Source of the DNA: Lachnospiraceae bacterium
GTDB taxonomy: Bacteria > Bacillota > Clostridia > Lachnospirales > Lachnospiraceae
Assembly (NCBI GenBank): GCA_910575835.1
Contig: CAJTGB010000001.1
Location: 1-64,000 of the forward strand
Reading direction: 5' to 3'
Length of the DNA: 64,000 nucleotides
Part shown: positions 35,609-44,900 of the stretch, piece by piece
Layout of the letters: the number at the start of each line of letters is the position of its first letter
How positions within the stretch are numbered: the first letter of the stretch is position 1
Position numbers and translations under genes: made by a program
Notes under the pieces: model-generated
The model's input: only the letters and a program-made list of their open reading frames with translations
Database searches by the model: none
What the model was told of the DNA's origin: nothing

Positions 35609-36160
35609 ATGTTGCTGCAAGATGAGCAGTATGTTGTAAAATGGCTCTCACAGTACGGAGCCTTGCCGAAAACTCAGATTACACGAATGCTGCAAAAGCC
35701 AGCCCAGACCGCAGATAAAATCCTGCGGAACCTGAAGAAGCAGATGCGGATTGCGGATGTGTCGAGCGGCTATTATATTGGGCTGGATGCAATGGATAAA
35801 CCGGATCAGAGAACGATTCTTGCCGTATGGGTTCTTTTGAAATTCATTGATTATGTAGACCCGATGGCACATTATCCGGCGGTTTATCCATCTCAGCTTT
35901 TTTTCTTAAAGGAGAATACCGGTTACGAAATCGTGGTGTTATACGAAGGTGAGCAGAACCTTTTGAAACTGCTCCAGCCTCAGGAGGATTTGAAGTATAT
36001 TATCGTTCTTCCCCGTATTTCTATGGCATATGGGATGCGGCTTCCTCACGCTCCCTGCCTGTTTGCTACAGTGGACTTTCAGGGGGACGAGGAGCCGGGG
36101 GTTACTTTCTATTCAGAGGAGGCAGTGAGCGATGACGAAATTTCTGGACACGTTGGATAA
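35609..36160 (+). CDS. DUF5697-type conjugative element protein
   Basis: A 183-residue protein from the ATG at 35609, with AAGGAGG eight bases upstream. Residues 1-55 (YVVKWLSQYGALPKTQITRML, then ADKILRNLKKQMRIADVSSG) form a winged helix like those in replication-relaxation proteins. The rest is alpha/beta (YEIVVLYEGEQNLLKLL, YIIVLPRISMAYGM). I recall this as DUF5697, found between VirB4 and VirD4 in gut Firmicutes elements, with no known activity. Its 3' end overlaps the next gene by 29 bases. Confidence 0.6.
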   Translation: MLLQDEQYVVKWLSQYGALPKTQITRMLQKPAQTADKILRNLKKQMRIADVSSGYYIGLDAMDKPDQRTILAVWVLLKFIDYVDPMAHYPAVYPSQLFFLKENTGYEIVVLYEGEQNLLKLLQPQEDLKYIIVLPRISMAYGMRLPHAPCLFATVDFQGDEEPGVTFYSEEAVSDDEISGHVG

Positions 36161-36803
36161 GATCGGGAGATTGGATAAGAAATTGCAGGAGCAGCTTGCT
36201 TCTGTACAATGGTTTTGTGAAAACGGGAGTATCTATGAAGTTTATCTGCATTCTCTTAATCTGGAAGAAACGGTGGAGCGGCTGGTGCTTCTGACGCGGG
36301 TGCTTCCCGCGTATACCGGCGTGCGGAATGCAAAGCTTGAGGTGGAGCACCGGATAAAGGATTGTATTCCCGTAGAAATTGGTTTTACAGAGGAGCGTTG
36401 GTTTTGCCTTCGCATCCCAGCATTGCTCCCAAAGAAGGCGGGCGGGTCAGCGGATTATATCCGCTCTTTCTTATATCCTGCCATGCGAGCCTTTTTTGAA
36501 AAGCGACCGCCTGTGCGGTATCAGGATTGTGTTCTGATTTACCGTCATGTATATGACAGAGCCAGACCCGAAAGAAAAATGCGGGATCATGATAACATTG
36601 AAATCAACATGGTTTCAGATATTGTTGCCATGTATGTGATGCCGGACGACAGTCCGGCGGTATGCTCTCACTATTACTGTAGCACAGCAGGACAGGAGGA
36701 ACGGACGGAGGTATATGTGGTGCCGAAGAAAGAATTTCCTATATGGCTGGCTATGGAAAACACAATGCCGGATGAGGGGGTGGAACTCTATGAAAAAAGG
36801 TAA
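36132..36803 (+). CDS. DUF6100-type element protein, C-terminus RusA-like in pattern
   Basis: A 223-residue protein. The N-terminal half is helical (KFLDTLDKIGRLDKKLQEQL). The C-terminal half reads VRYQDCVLIYRHVYDRARPE, then RDHDNIEINMVSDIVAMYVMPDD and TEVYVVPKKEF. The spaced DHDN...D...DD acidic pattern after a beta hairpin resembles RusA-type Holliday junction resolvases (PDxDN...DD), although the family is normally called DUF6100 and has no proven activity. It overlaps both neighbours in the transfer operon, so it is tightly coupled to them. Confidence 0.55.
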   Translation: MTKFLDTLDKIGRLDKKLQEQLASVQWFCENGSIYEVYLHSLNLEETVERLVLLTRVLPAYTGVRNAKLEVEHRIKDCIPVEIGFTEERWFCLRIPALLPKKAGGSADYIRSFLYPAMRAFFEKRPPVRYQDCVLIYRHVYDRARPERKMRDHDNIEINMVSDIVAMYVMPDDSPAVCSHYYCSTAGQEERTEVYVVPKKEFPIWLAMENTMPDEGVELYEKR

Positions 36804-36966
36804 ATTGAGCCGTAAAAACCTATGTAAAAACGGAACTTTTTTGGACAAGAAAAATTACATATATTCCAAAAGGAGCAAAAAGCCCAGTATAGCAGCGATT
36901 TGGGGACGTATTTACGCCGGAAATTCCGACAAAGAGAGCAGTCATGTTGTCGGAAAATGCTTATGA
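36790..36966 (+). CDS. Small basic hypothetical protein
   Basis: A 58-residue Lys/Ser-rich frame (MKKGKLSRKNLCKNGTFLDK at the start) whose ATG overlaps the upstream stop and has GAGGGGG about 12 bases before it. The DNA is more AT-rich than its neighbours. It bridges an otherwise empty 170-base gap in a tightly packed operon. It may be a real small gene or only a spacer. Confidence 0.3.
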   Translation: MKKGKLSRKNLCKNGTFLDKKNYIYSKRSKKPSIAAIWGRIYAGNSDKESSHVVGKCL

Positions 36967-36981
36967 GCGGAGGTGAGTGCT

Positions 36982-38136
36982 ATGGTGCATTTTCGCCCGG
37001 GCAGTCAGGTCTGGCAGCTCGTCATGCTTCTCTCATTTTCGGGAGAGTTCCCATTTCATAGCCTTTCCCTGCTTGGGAGTGAGCGGGTCTATAAGGCTCT
37101 CGTTTCCAGGCTGACTACGCTTCAGACGATTCGCAACTATCATTCCTGTGATGAAATCACCTGCCGCCTGCTGACCATATCTGGAAAAGGGGCAGGAAAA
37201 AGCATCCGGCTCTATAAGGGTGCACTTCCCATACTGGAATGGCTTTATCCGGGTGTGTATGAATATTATATGGACTCATTCTGGGAACATCGTTTTCCGG
37301 GTGATGCCTCGCACCGGGATAGGAATCATCGTGTTTCAGAGGCTGCGGCAATGTGTATGAAAGCCGGTATGGAGGCAAGACCTTATCTTCTCCCCAGACT
37401 TCAGAACCGGGAGATGCTGCAGGTTATACCTGACAAGCCCTGTTTTTATCTGGCAAAGGATATGAAAAAAGTCGGAGAGACAGAGATGAACAAGACGATG
37501 TTCACCCGTATGGCCGGCGCAATATTTTCTTCCAGCAATTGTTATGCTGTTTATAATACAAGGGATGCCGTAATGAAGTGGAGCGGCATGGGTGAGTTTA
37601 AAGCTCTCCACAGCCTGATCGAGCTTACAAGACTGAATGCCGGTATTTCTGAGGTAGACTCAGCGATACTATTTGGCCGGTCTGGAGAGATAGCCCTGCG
37701 GACACTGTTAGAATCAGACAAAACCAGGCGGTTGGAGTTTCGTTTCGATTCCATTTACCGTCATATCCATTTTATCCCAATGAACGGGGATGGCATCCGG
37801 CAGCTGCGTCTCTTTTCTGTACCAGACTGGAAAGCGCAGCTCCTTGAACTTTTATTTGAGCCTGAGGTCAGATCCTACGACCGAGGGCTTTTTGAATATG
37901 ACGCCTGTGTGGACGGCGTAAATATCTTATCGCATCTGGACGGGGACATTTCAAGACTCATTCGTTTTCGGGAAGCAATTGAAAACCGAACCGGACAGTT
38001 TGAGGTTCTATGTTTTCCCCATCAGACGCACTTCCTCCGGGAATACTTGGGCGGGCTTGCCAGCATCAAAACCATCGGAATGGACTCGGTGGAAGAGGAG
38101 CTTTGCCCAGAAAGGAGGAATTTGCTTGAAAGATAA
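36982..38136 (+). CDS. Conserved element protein upstream of VirD4 (replication-relaxation type?)
   Basis: A 384-residue soluble protein from the ATG at 36982, following CGGAGGTG. The N-terminal 80 residues (VWQLVMLLSFSGEFPFHSLSLLG, then VYKALVSRLTTLQTI) form a winged helix as in replication-relaxation proteins. The middle and C-terminus are alpha/beta (FYLAKDMKKVGE, SAILFGRSGEIALRTLL, FEVLCFPHQTHFLREYL) and may be a degenerate nuclease-like fold. It is translated into VirD4 with an 11-base overlap, so it probably works with the coupling protein at DNA processing. The exact family is not certain. Confidence 0.5.
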   Translation: MVHFRPGSQVWQLVMLLSFSGEFPFHSLSLLGSERVYKALVSRLTTLQTIRNYHSCDEITCRLLTISGKGAGKSIRLYKGALPILEWLYPGVYEYYMDSFWEHRFPGDASHRDRNHRVSEAAAMCMKAGMEARPYLLPRLQNREMLQVIPDKPCFYLAKDMKKVGETEMNKTMFTRMAGAIFSSSNCYAVYNTRDAVMKWSGMGEFKALHSLIELTRLNAGISEVDSAILFGRSGEIALRTLLESDKTRRLEFRFDSIYRHIHFIPMNGDGIRQLRLFSVPDWKAQLLELLFEPEVRSYDRGLFEYDACVDGVNILSHLDGDISRLIRFREAIENRTGQFEVLCFPHQTHFLREYLGGLASIKTIGMDSVEEELCPERRNLLER

Positions 38137-39988
38137 AAAAAGAACGGCTGCCATTGTGGCGGCCATCATACTGGGATGCGCAGCGTTTTTATATCTTGGT
38201 GGAATGCTTGGCCAGTTGTTTACAAACTATGTAGCATGGATGCAGGCAGACGGGCTTGCAGGCGAGGCCGCCATGAAACCGGTCAGCTGGAATCCTGCGG
38301 TCTGTTTCCCAATGGCGTTTACCCCAGACGGGCTGAAAGGAATGCTTGGAACCCTGATCCTTGGCGGAGGGATTTTTGCTTACATCAAGCTTCACGATAA
38401 GTTTGATGGAAAAAGCTATGACCCCAGAGGCTTCACCAAAAGCAAGTCAGGGATTTACGGAACCGCCTCATGGATGGAAGAAAAAGAAATGCGTGAGGTA
38501 CTGGAGGTGTCTTCTGTTGATAAGGCTGAAGGAACGATTCTGGGTGAGTATAAGGGAAAAGCGGTCTGTATGCCAAAAGATACCAGACTCAATCGACACA
38601 TCGCCATATTTGGTGCGTCGGGCACCATGAAATCCCGGGCAATCATCCGGAATTCACTGTTTCAGGCAATAAAGCGTGGCGAATCCGTGATTATCACAGA
38701 CAGTAAAGCCGAACTGTATGCAGACACAGCAGAAATGTACCGGCAGGCAGGCTACGAGGTGAAGATTTACAATCTCGTCACACCTGAGCATGGAGATTCG
38801 TGGAACTGCATGTCAGACTTAAACGGTGATACCCTAATGGCACAAGTGCTGACCAATGTTATTATCGGCAATACCAGTTCTGGTAAAGGAGATCACTTTT
38901 GGGATAACGGCGAGGGCAATCTTTTAAAGGCTCTGATTCTTCTGGTAGACCAGGATAGAACCCGTAGTCCGGACATGAAACATCTTACTGCAGTATACCA
39001 GCTTCTGACTCAGAACAGTGAGCGACAGCTGACAGCCATGTTCGATAAGCTTCCCCTTGACCATCCGGCGAGGGCGCCTTTTAATCTGTTTGCCCAGTCC
39101 AGCGATACTGTAAAATCAGGAATCATTTTAGGTCTCGGCACGCGGCTGCAAGTGCTGCAAAACCAGGCAGTGCAGCGGATTACAAGTCAGTCTGACATTG
39201 ATCTGACCTCTCCTGCCAGACACAGATGCGCATATTATATTATCCTGAGCGATCAAGATGCCACCATGGCATTCCTGTCATCGCTCTTTTTTTCGTTCAT
39301 GTTTATTAAATTAACTCGCTATGCAGACAGCCGGCCAAACGGCCGTTGCGATGTGCCCGTAAATTTGATCTTGGATGAGTTTAACAACGTGGGTCGCATC
39401 GGTGGCGCAGAAGACGGATCAGATTTTGCCCGTTCTCTTTCGGTGGTGCGTTCCAGAGACATCCGTGTGATGCTGGCAGTGCAGAGCCTGGGTCAGTTAC
39501 AGAACCGGTATCCAAATAATCTGTGGGCCGAAATCATCGGCAACTGCGACATCCAGCTGATGCTTGGATGTACGGATGAGGTTACGGCTGAGTATATCTC
39601 AGCAAGATCTGGAGATATGTCCGTGCAGGTAAATTCTACTATGACGGTGAGGCATACCATTGCAGTCGCTCAGGTCATACCCCAGTACCGTCATACTGAG
39701 GGTCAGGGACGAAGGCGGCTTCTGACTCCGGATGAGGTCCTACGGCTTCCAAACGAAGAAATGCTCTGCGTCATACGAGGCTGCAATCTCTTGAAGCTTG
39801 AAAAACTGGATTTTACAAAACATCCCATGTCAAGACAGATTGTGAGAGCATCCATCATGGATTACCAGCCAGCAACAATATTTACTGCACCGATACTTAG
39901 TGAACCAGTTCCAGTAGCAGAGCCGGAGAAAAAGCCGGCACGTAAAAAAAGCCTTTACAGCTCGGCAAAACCGCCGGCTGAATTTTAA
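38126..39988 (+). CDS. VirD4/TraG-type coupling protein
   Basis: A 620-residue ATPase that links the DNA-processing complex to the secretion channel. The TTG start at 38126 is set by AAAGGAGGA six bases before it. Two N-terminal transmembrane segments (TAAIVAAIILGCAAFLYLGG and the segment around GMLGTLILGGGIFAYI) anchor it. Walker A is FGASGTMKSRAII (from residue 163), with Met where Ala or Gly is common before the Lys. Walker B is VNLILDEFNNVGRIG. QSLGQLQNRYP and LMLGCTDEVTAEYIS match TraG/VirD4 proteins. Its relaxase partner is not within the module. Confidence 0.9.
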   Translation: MKDKKRTAAIVAAIILGCAAFLYLGGMLGQLFTNYVAWMQADGLAGEAAMKPVSWNPAVCFPMAFTPDGLKGMLGTLILGGGIFAYIKLHDKFDGKSYDPRGFTKSKSGIYGTASWMEEKEMREVLEVSSVDKAEGTILGEYKGKAVCMPKDTRLNRHIAIFGASGTMKSRAIIRNSLFQAIKRGESVIITDSKAELYADTAEMYRQAGYEVKIYNLVTPEHGDSWNCMSDLNGDTLMAQVLTNVIIGNTSSGKGDHFWDNGEGNLLKALILLVDQDRTRSPDMKHLTAVYQLLTQNSERQLTAMFDKLPLDHPARAPFNLFAQSSDTVKSGIILGLGTRLQVLQNQAVQRITSQSDIDLTSPARHRCAYYIILSDQDATMAFLSSLFFSFMFIKLTRYADSRPNGRCDVPVNLILDEFNNVGRIGGAEDGSDFARSLSVVRSRDIRVMLAVQSLGQLQNRYPNNLWAEIIGNCDIQLMLGCTDEVTAEYISARSGDMSVQVNSTMTVRHTIAVAQVIPQYRHTEGQGRRRLLTPDEVLRLPNEEMLCVIRGCNLLKLEKLDFTKHPMSRQIVRASIMDYQPATIFTAPILSEPVPVAEPEKKPARKKSLYSSAKPPAEF

Positions 39989-40008
39989 ATTTACAGGAGG
40001 TACTAATT

Positions 40009-41421
40009 ATGGCAACAAAAAAACAAGAAAAGCTTTCCGGTGAGGAAATTCTGCAGGAAACAACCCCTCAGACTGATGGGAATCCGGAGCTTGAGGAGCT
40101 GTCCCAGCCTGAAGACGACTCCCCGGATCCGGAGCTGTCCCAGACTGATACAGAGGATTCCCTGGAGAGAGTCTCTTCAGAGGAATTCAGAGATGCAGAT
40201 TCTGAAGGTGAAATTCTCCCTCAGACTGATATGGAAATGGCTGATGGGAAGCCGCCTTCGGAGCCGGAAGAGAAAATATCTTCCCAGACCGATGCAGATT
40301 CTCCCAGAGATGATATCTCTTCAGAAAACGCGTTAGGCGAAGAGCCCTCTCAAGGGGATGTTTCTCAGACTGAGCCGGAAAAGGTGAAAAAGCCCCGCGG
40401 GCGTAAGAAGACTAAGGAAAATACATCTCAGTCTGACACAGAAGCAAATCCCGAGGGAAAAAATATCGCCGACGGCGTCGAGGAGGCGCCTAAGCCAAGA
40501 AAAAGGCGTGTATCTGTCAGACCGACAACACCGGTGCTGGCCATTGATGACCAGCTCAGCGTCGAGACGGATGCTGAAAAAGCCAAAAATGATTTGCTGG
40601 ATCTGCTGGAATCCCAGAAAACCGGGCGCATTCTGACTGGAACCATTCAGGGCGTAGAGCGTCCCGAGGACAACCCATCCCGTTCTTTCGCAGTCATTTA
40701 CCACGGTGAGTTCAAAGTCATCATTCCTGCAGAGGAAGCGGTAGAACCGCCAGCGGATTATCGTGGCAGGCTTCCGGAGGACGTGCTGCATTACATGCTT
40801 ACTAAGCGTCTGGGTGCGGAGGTGGATTATATCGTCAGAGGAATTGATCCGTCATCCGGCATTGCGGCAGCGAGTCGTCTGGAGGCGATGAAGGCAAAAC
40901 GCAAGCAGTATTATCTGGGTACAGACAGGGATGGGAACAATCTGCTTTACTCAGGTGTGTGTGCAGAAGCCAGAATCGTATCAGTGATTCGTGCTGGCAT
41001 TTTCGTGGATATCTTCGGGCTGGAGATTTACATTCCACTCAGGGAACTCAGTTACCAGAGATGGATGGACGCAGCAGCGCATTTCCAGCCCGGGCAACGT
41101 ATCCTGGTAAAAGTGCTTGAGGTGGACCGCAGTGATCGGAACCATGTCAAGGCAACAGCCTCGGTCAAGCAGTCTGGGGAAAACCCGTATGAGAAAGCAC
41201 TGCGCAGATATTCCGTCGGCAACCGCTATGTGGGTACAGTCAGTATGGTGGATACCAACGGTGTGTTTGTGGCATTGGATGGCGGTATCGACTGTTTGTG
41301 CAGTTATCCCAAGCGTGGCCGTCCGCCCAGAGGTTCGAGAGTGACCGTCAGAATTTTGGGAATCAACCATGACTCCAACAGGATTTGGGGCGCCATCACA
41401 CATATCGCTGCCCCCAGATAA
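40009..41421 (+). CDS. Acidic-repeat protein with C-terminal S1-like RNA-binding domains
   Basis: A 470-residue protein. Residues 15-150 are very acidic, with a repeated xQTD/SQTD motif (PQTDG, LSQTDTED, LPQTDMEM, SSQTDADS, VSQTEPEK, TSQSDTEA). A short basic stretch follows (KPRGRKKTKE, KPRKRRVSVRPT). The C-terminal half has two S1-like beta-barrel segments (VCAEARIVSVIRAGIFVDIF with HFQPGQRILVKVLEVD; YVGTVSMVDTNGVFVALDGG with RVTVRILGINHD). S1 domains bind RNA or single-stranded DNA, so a role with the transferred strand or with element RNA is possible. It follows VirD4 by 20 bases, with AGGAGGT before the ATG. Confidence 0.6.
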   Translation: MATKKQEKLSGEEILQETTPQTDGNPELEELSQPEDDSPDPELSQTDTEDSLERVSSEEFRDADSEGEILPQTDMEMADGKPPSEPEEKISSQTDADSPRDDISSENALGEEPSQGDVSQTEPEKVKKPRGRKKTKENTSQSDTEANPEGKNIADGVEEAPKPRKRRVSVRPTTPVLAIDDQLSVETDAEKAKNDLLDLLESQKTGRILTGTIQGVERPEDNPSRSFAVIYHGEFKVIIPAEEAVEPPADYRGRLPEDVLHYMLTKRLGAEVDYIVRGIDPSSGIAAASRLEAMKAKRKQYYLGTDRDGNNLLYSGVCAEARIVSVIRAGIFVDIFGLEIYIPLRELSYQRWMDAAAHFQPGQRILVKVLEVDRSDRNHVKATASVKQSGENPYEKALRRYSVGNRYVGTVSMVDTNGVFVALDGGIDCLCSYPKRGRPPRGSRVTVRILGINHDSNRIWGAITHIAAPR

Positions 41422-41457
41422 TATATGAAACTCAATCTGAGAGAAAGGAGGAAATCC

Positions 41458-41871
41458 ATGAACCATTGTGATCTCAGCCAGTCTGAGCAGAGGAAGCGCA
41501 AAGAGATTGCCGAGCATACACGAAAGATGATCCTGTCTGAACTGGAAATCGAAAGTCAGGACGAAATATCCCTGATGGCAGGATACCGGGATTATTATCT
41601 GCAGATTTCGTTTTCCGAGCTTCATCCACTTTTGGTATTCTGCCTGGCCAAGGCACTTGAAAAGCCGAGCACCGCCAGACAGAGACAGATGACAAACGAA
41701 CTGAATCTGCACAGTATTCTCGGCAGCCATGCCATCAATGATGAGGTCGGCTGCTATTCTTACCGTGCAACTCAGTGGCTTGATGCAGAACTGGATGCGC
41801 CGCGTTTTTTTGAAATACTTGACCGGTGCGTTGATGAGGCGGACCGTGGATATGTAAAATTAACAGCATAA
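41458..41871 (+). CDS. Conserved element hypothetical protein
   Basis: A 137-residue soluble protein from the ATG at 41458 behind AAAGGAGG. It is helical and charged (SQSEQRKRKEIAEHTRKMIL, then SFSELHPLLVFCLAKAL) with no recognised domain. It lies at the end of the transfer operon, before the terminator at 41888-41915. I do not recognise its function. Confidence 0.5.
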   Translation: MNHCDLSQSEQRKRKEIAEHTRKMILSELEIESQDEISLMAGYRDYYLQISFSELHPLLVFCLAKALEKPSTARQRQMTNELNLHSILGSHAINDEVGCYSYRATQWLDAELDAPRFFEILDRCVDEADRGYVKLTA

Positions 41872-41887
41872 TCAGTATAGAGGCAGG

Positions 41888-41915
41888 AACCCCGGTTTAA
41901 TTTCCGGGGTTTTTA
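41888..41915 (+). terminator. Rho-independent terminator of the transfer operon
   Basis: aaccccgg pairs with ccggggtt around a tttaattt loop and is followed by tttta. It separates the transfer operon from the adhesin gene. Confidence 0.9.
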
Positions 41916-41959
41916 TTCTGTCATGCTACGAATTAATTATTAAAATCAGGAGGAAACGT

Positions 41960-44900
41960 ATGAAACTTAAAAGAATGTTTAGAAAGGCGGCAGCCATGCT
42001 GCTTGCCATAGTCACAGCTTTTTCTGTGATACCGATCCAGAATGTATTTGCTGCAACAGGTGATGCGGCGGTGATTACATTCTCCTATACTTATGATTCT
42101 AATGGCAATGCAATGCATTACAATTCCAGCGCTGTCATCAATGGTTATACTGCCGGAGGCCAGGGAAAGTACAAATACAGGATGTTTGTGGACGGTGATA
42201 CCGGCTTTTGTATCCAGCCCGGTGTTCCATTGCATACAGGGGACAACCTGAAAGAAGCATCGTCAAAAACATGGGATGCCCTTTCCAATGCCCAACAAAA
42301 AGCAGTCGGAATGGCGCTCCTGTATGGGTACCAGGGAAACAGGGGCAATCTTTCCGGTAGTGATGATGAGAAATGGCTTGCTACACAGACGTTGGTATGG
42401 GAGTTCGTTACGGGATGCCGTGAAGCCACAGGTTCATACAAACAGACCAGCTCCACGGTGTACAACCTCCATTTCGGCTCCAATTATCCCAATAGTGGTG
42501 CAAGGGCAGCTTATGATCAGATTGTATCCCTGCTGACGAAACATAACACGATTCCAAGCTTTATGTCCGGTTCAACAAACGGAGCCACAAAGGAATTAAA
42601 ATATTCCAATGGGAAATATACGCTGACTTTAACGGATAGCAACGGCGTGTTAAGTGATTACAGCTTTTCTTCGTCTAATTCTTCCGTAAAAGTAACCAAG
42701 TCGGGGAATCGGCTGGAGATTACCTCGGTGCAGGCATTTGAGGGCAGCGTCCGCATTTCGGCAACCAGAAATAATATACCGGCAGTAAGTGAAAGTGCAA
42801 AATTGATTGCTTATGGAGACGATGCTCTTCAGGATGTTGTGACCGGTGTGGAGAAGGCCAATCCAGTTAATGCCTACCTGAATGTGGAGACACCTGTCGG
42901 AACGATGAGCCTGAAAAAGACCTCGGAAGACGGAGTCGTGGGCGGCATCCAGTTTACAATTACCGGAAATAATTATAATAAGACCGTGACAACACAGGAA
43001 GATGGTACCATTACTGTCGAGGGCATGTTCCCAGGCACTTATACGGTAACTGAGGCTGGTTATGATCGGTATGAGCCTCAAAAGAGTCAAACGATTACTA
43101 TTGTCGGAGGAAAGACGACGGCGGTAACGTTCGACAATAAACTGAAACGGGGAAAGCTGGAAGTGACAAAAACGTCTGAAGATGGTCTCGTAGAGGGAGT
43201 TACCTTCCGGTTATCGGGTACTTCCCTTGCAGGGCTTGCCGTAGATGAGTATGCAGTCACAGATTCATCTGGTGTAGCTAGGTTTGAAAATGTACTGATC
43301 AGTGGTACAGAGCCCTATACACTGGAAGAAACTGACACGGCAGTGCGATACGTGATTCCTGCAAACCAGATGGCGCAGATAGAATGGAATAAAGTAACAA
43401 AGTGCAGTTTTGAAAACATCCTGAAGAAGTTCCGTGTGGAAGTGAATAAAAAGGATCGCGTAACAGGCTATGCTCAGGGTGATGCAAGCCTGGCAGGAGC
43501 AGTGTATGGTTTGTATCAGGGTGATACATTGGTTGCTTCATATACAACGGATGCCGAAGGTTCCTTTATCAGTGACTATTTTATCTGTGATTCCGATTGG
43601 ACGCTGAAAGAAATCAGTTCTTCGGAAGGCTATCTTTTAGACGAGTCCGTTTACACTATCCCTGCAGACCCTGGTAATTTTGAGATAGAGCTGAATCAAA
43701 TTCCTATAAATGTTACCGAGCAGGTCATCATGGGTCGCATCCGTCTGATTAAGCATATTGACAAGGAGCAGGAGGATATTGAGACCGTTAAGGAAACGGA
43801 AACTGCGAAGGATACTGAGAACACTGAGAATTCATCTGCTTTTGGTGTACAGGTAGCGGAGCTTCTCATGCTTGCAGCGGAAAGCGGCAGCGACCCTCAG
43901 AAGGATGTCAGTAGCAGCGATCCCCAGACTGAGGCTGAAACCGCAGAAGCGGAAGATAATGGTAGCAATGTAACAGAAGAATCAAAAGATACTGCAGTAA
44001 GCGACGGGAATACCCAGATGGAATCGGAGACAGAAACAGTTCCAGAGGAGTCTCAGGCACCAGATACCGAAGAAACAGTTCCTTCAGAAACAGAACCTGA
44101 AAAAGATAAATATGAAACCACCCCGATTCCGGAAGAGGATATTAAGGCACCCGGACATGAGGGCATTATTGAACAGCCGGAGGAAGGCGCCAAGTTCCAA
44201 ATTTATCTTTCCAGTGCAGGCAGTTTTGACAATGCCCGCGAAGCGGAGCGTGATATCCTGACAACAGATGCAGATGGATTTGCTGTTTCCAAGGATATGC
44301 CCTACGGTAGGTACACTGTCCATCAGATCGAAGGCATGGAGGGCCAGGCATTTGTTCCGGACTTCACTGTGTACATCCGTCAAGATGACCAGACTTATTC
44401 CTATATCCTGAACAACCTGACCCAGGCTAGTTTTATCCGTATTGAAAAACACGATGCAGAGACTGGGAAAATCATCCCTGCCGCCGGCGTTGGATTTCAG
44501 GTGCGCGACCTTTCCACGGGAGAACTGATTTCGCAGAATGTGTATTATCCGACCCCTGTTGTAATCGATACGTTTTTTACCAATGACGAAGGCTGGCTGA
44601 TGCTCCCCTGCGAGCTCCCTTATGGCTGTTATGAGCTAATAGAGGTGGAAACGTGTTACGGTTATGTTTTGAGTAGCGAACCTGTATCCTTTCAGGTGGA
44701 TGGAAGTCAGGACGTGGTGGTAGTAGAAAAACAGAATATGCCGCAGAAGAGCAAGATTCATATCACCAAGAGTGGCGAGATTTTTTCCACGGTTATGGTA
44801 GAGGAGAACAAAGGATTTTCTGACCGCTATACTCCAGTCTATGAAACCCGCGGGCTGGAAGGTGCAGTTTATGAAATCTGTGCAGCAGAAGACATTTACA

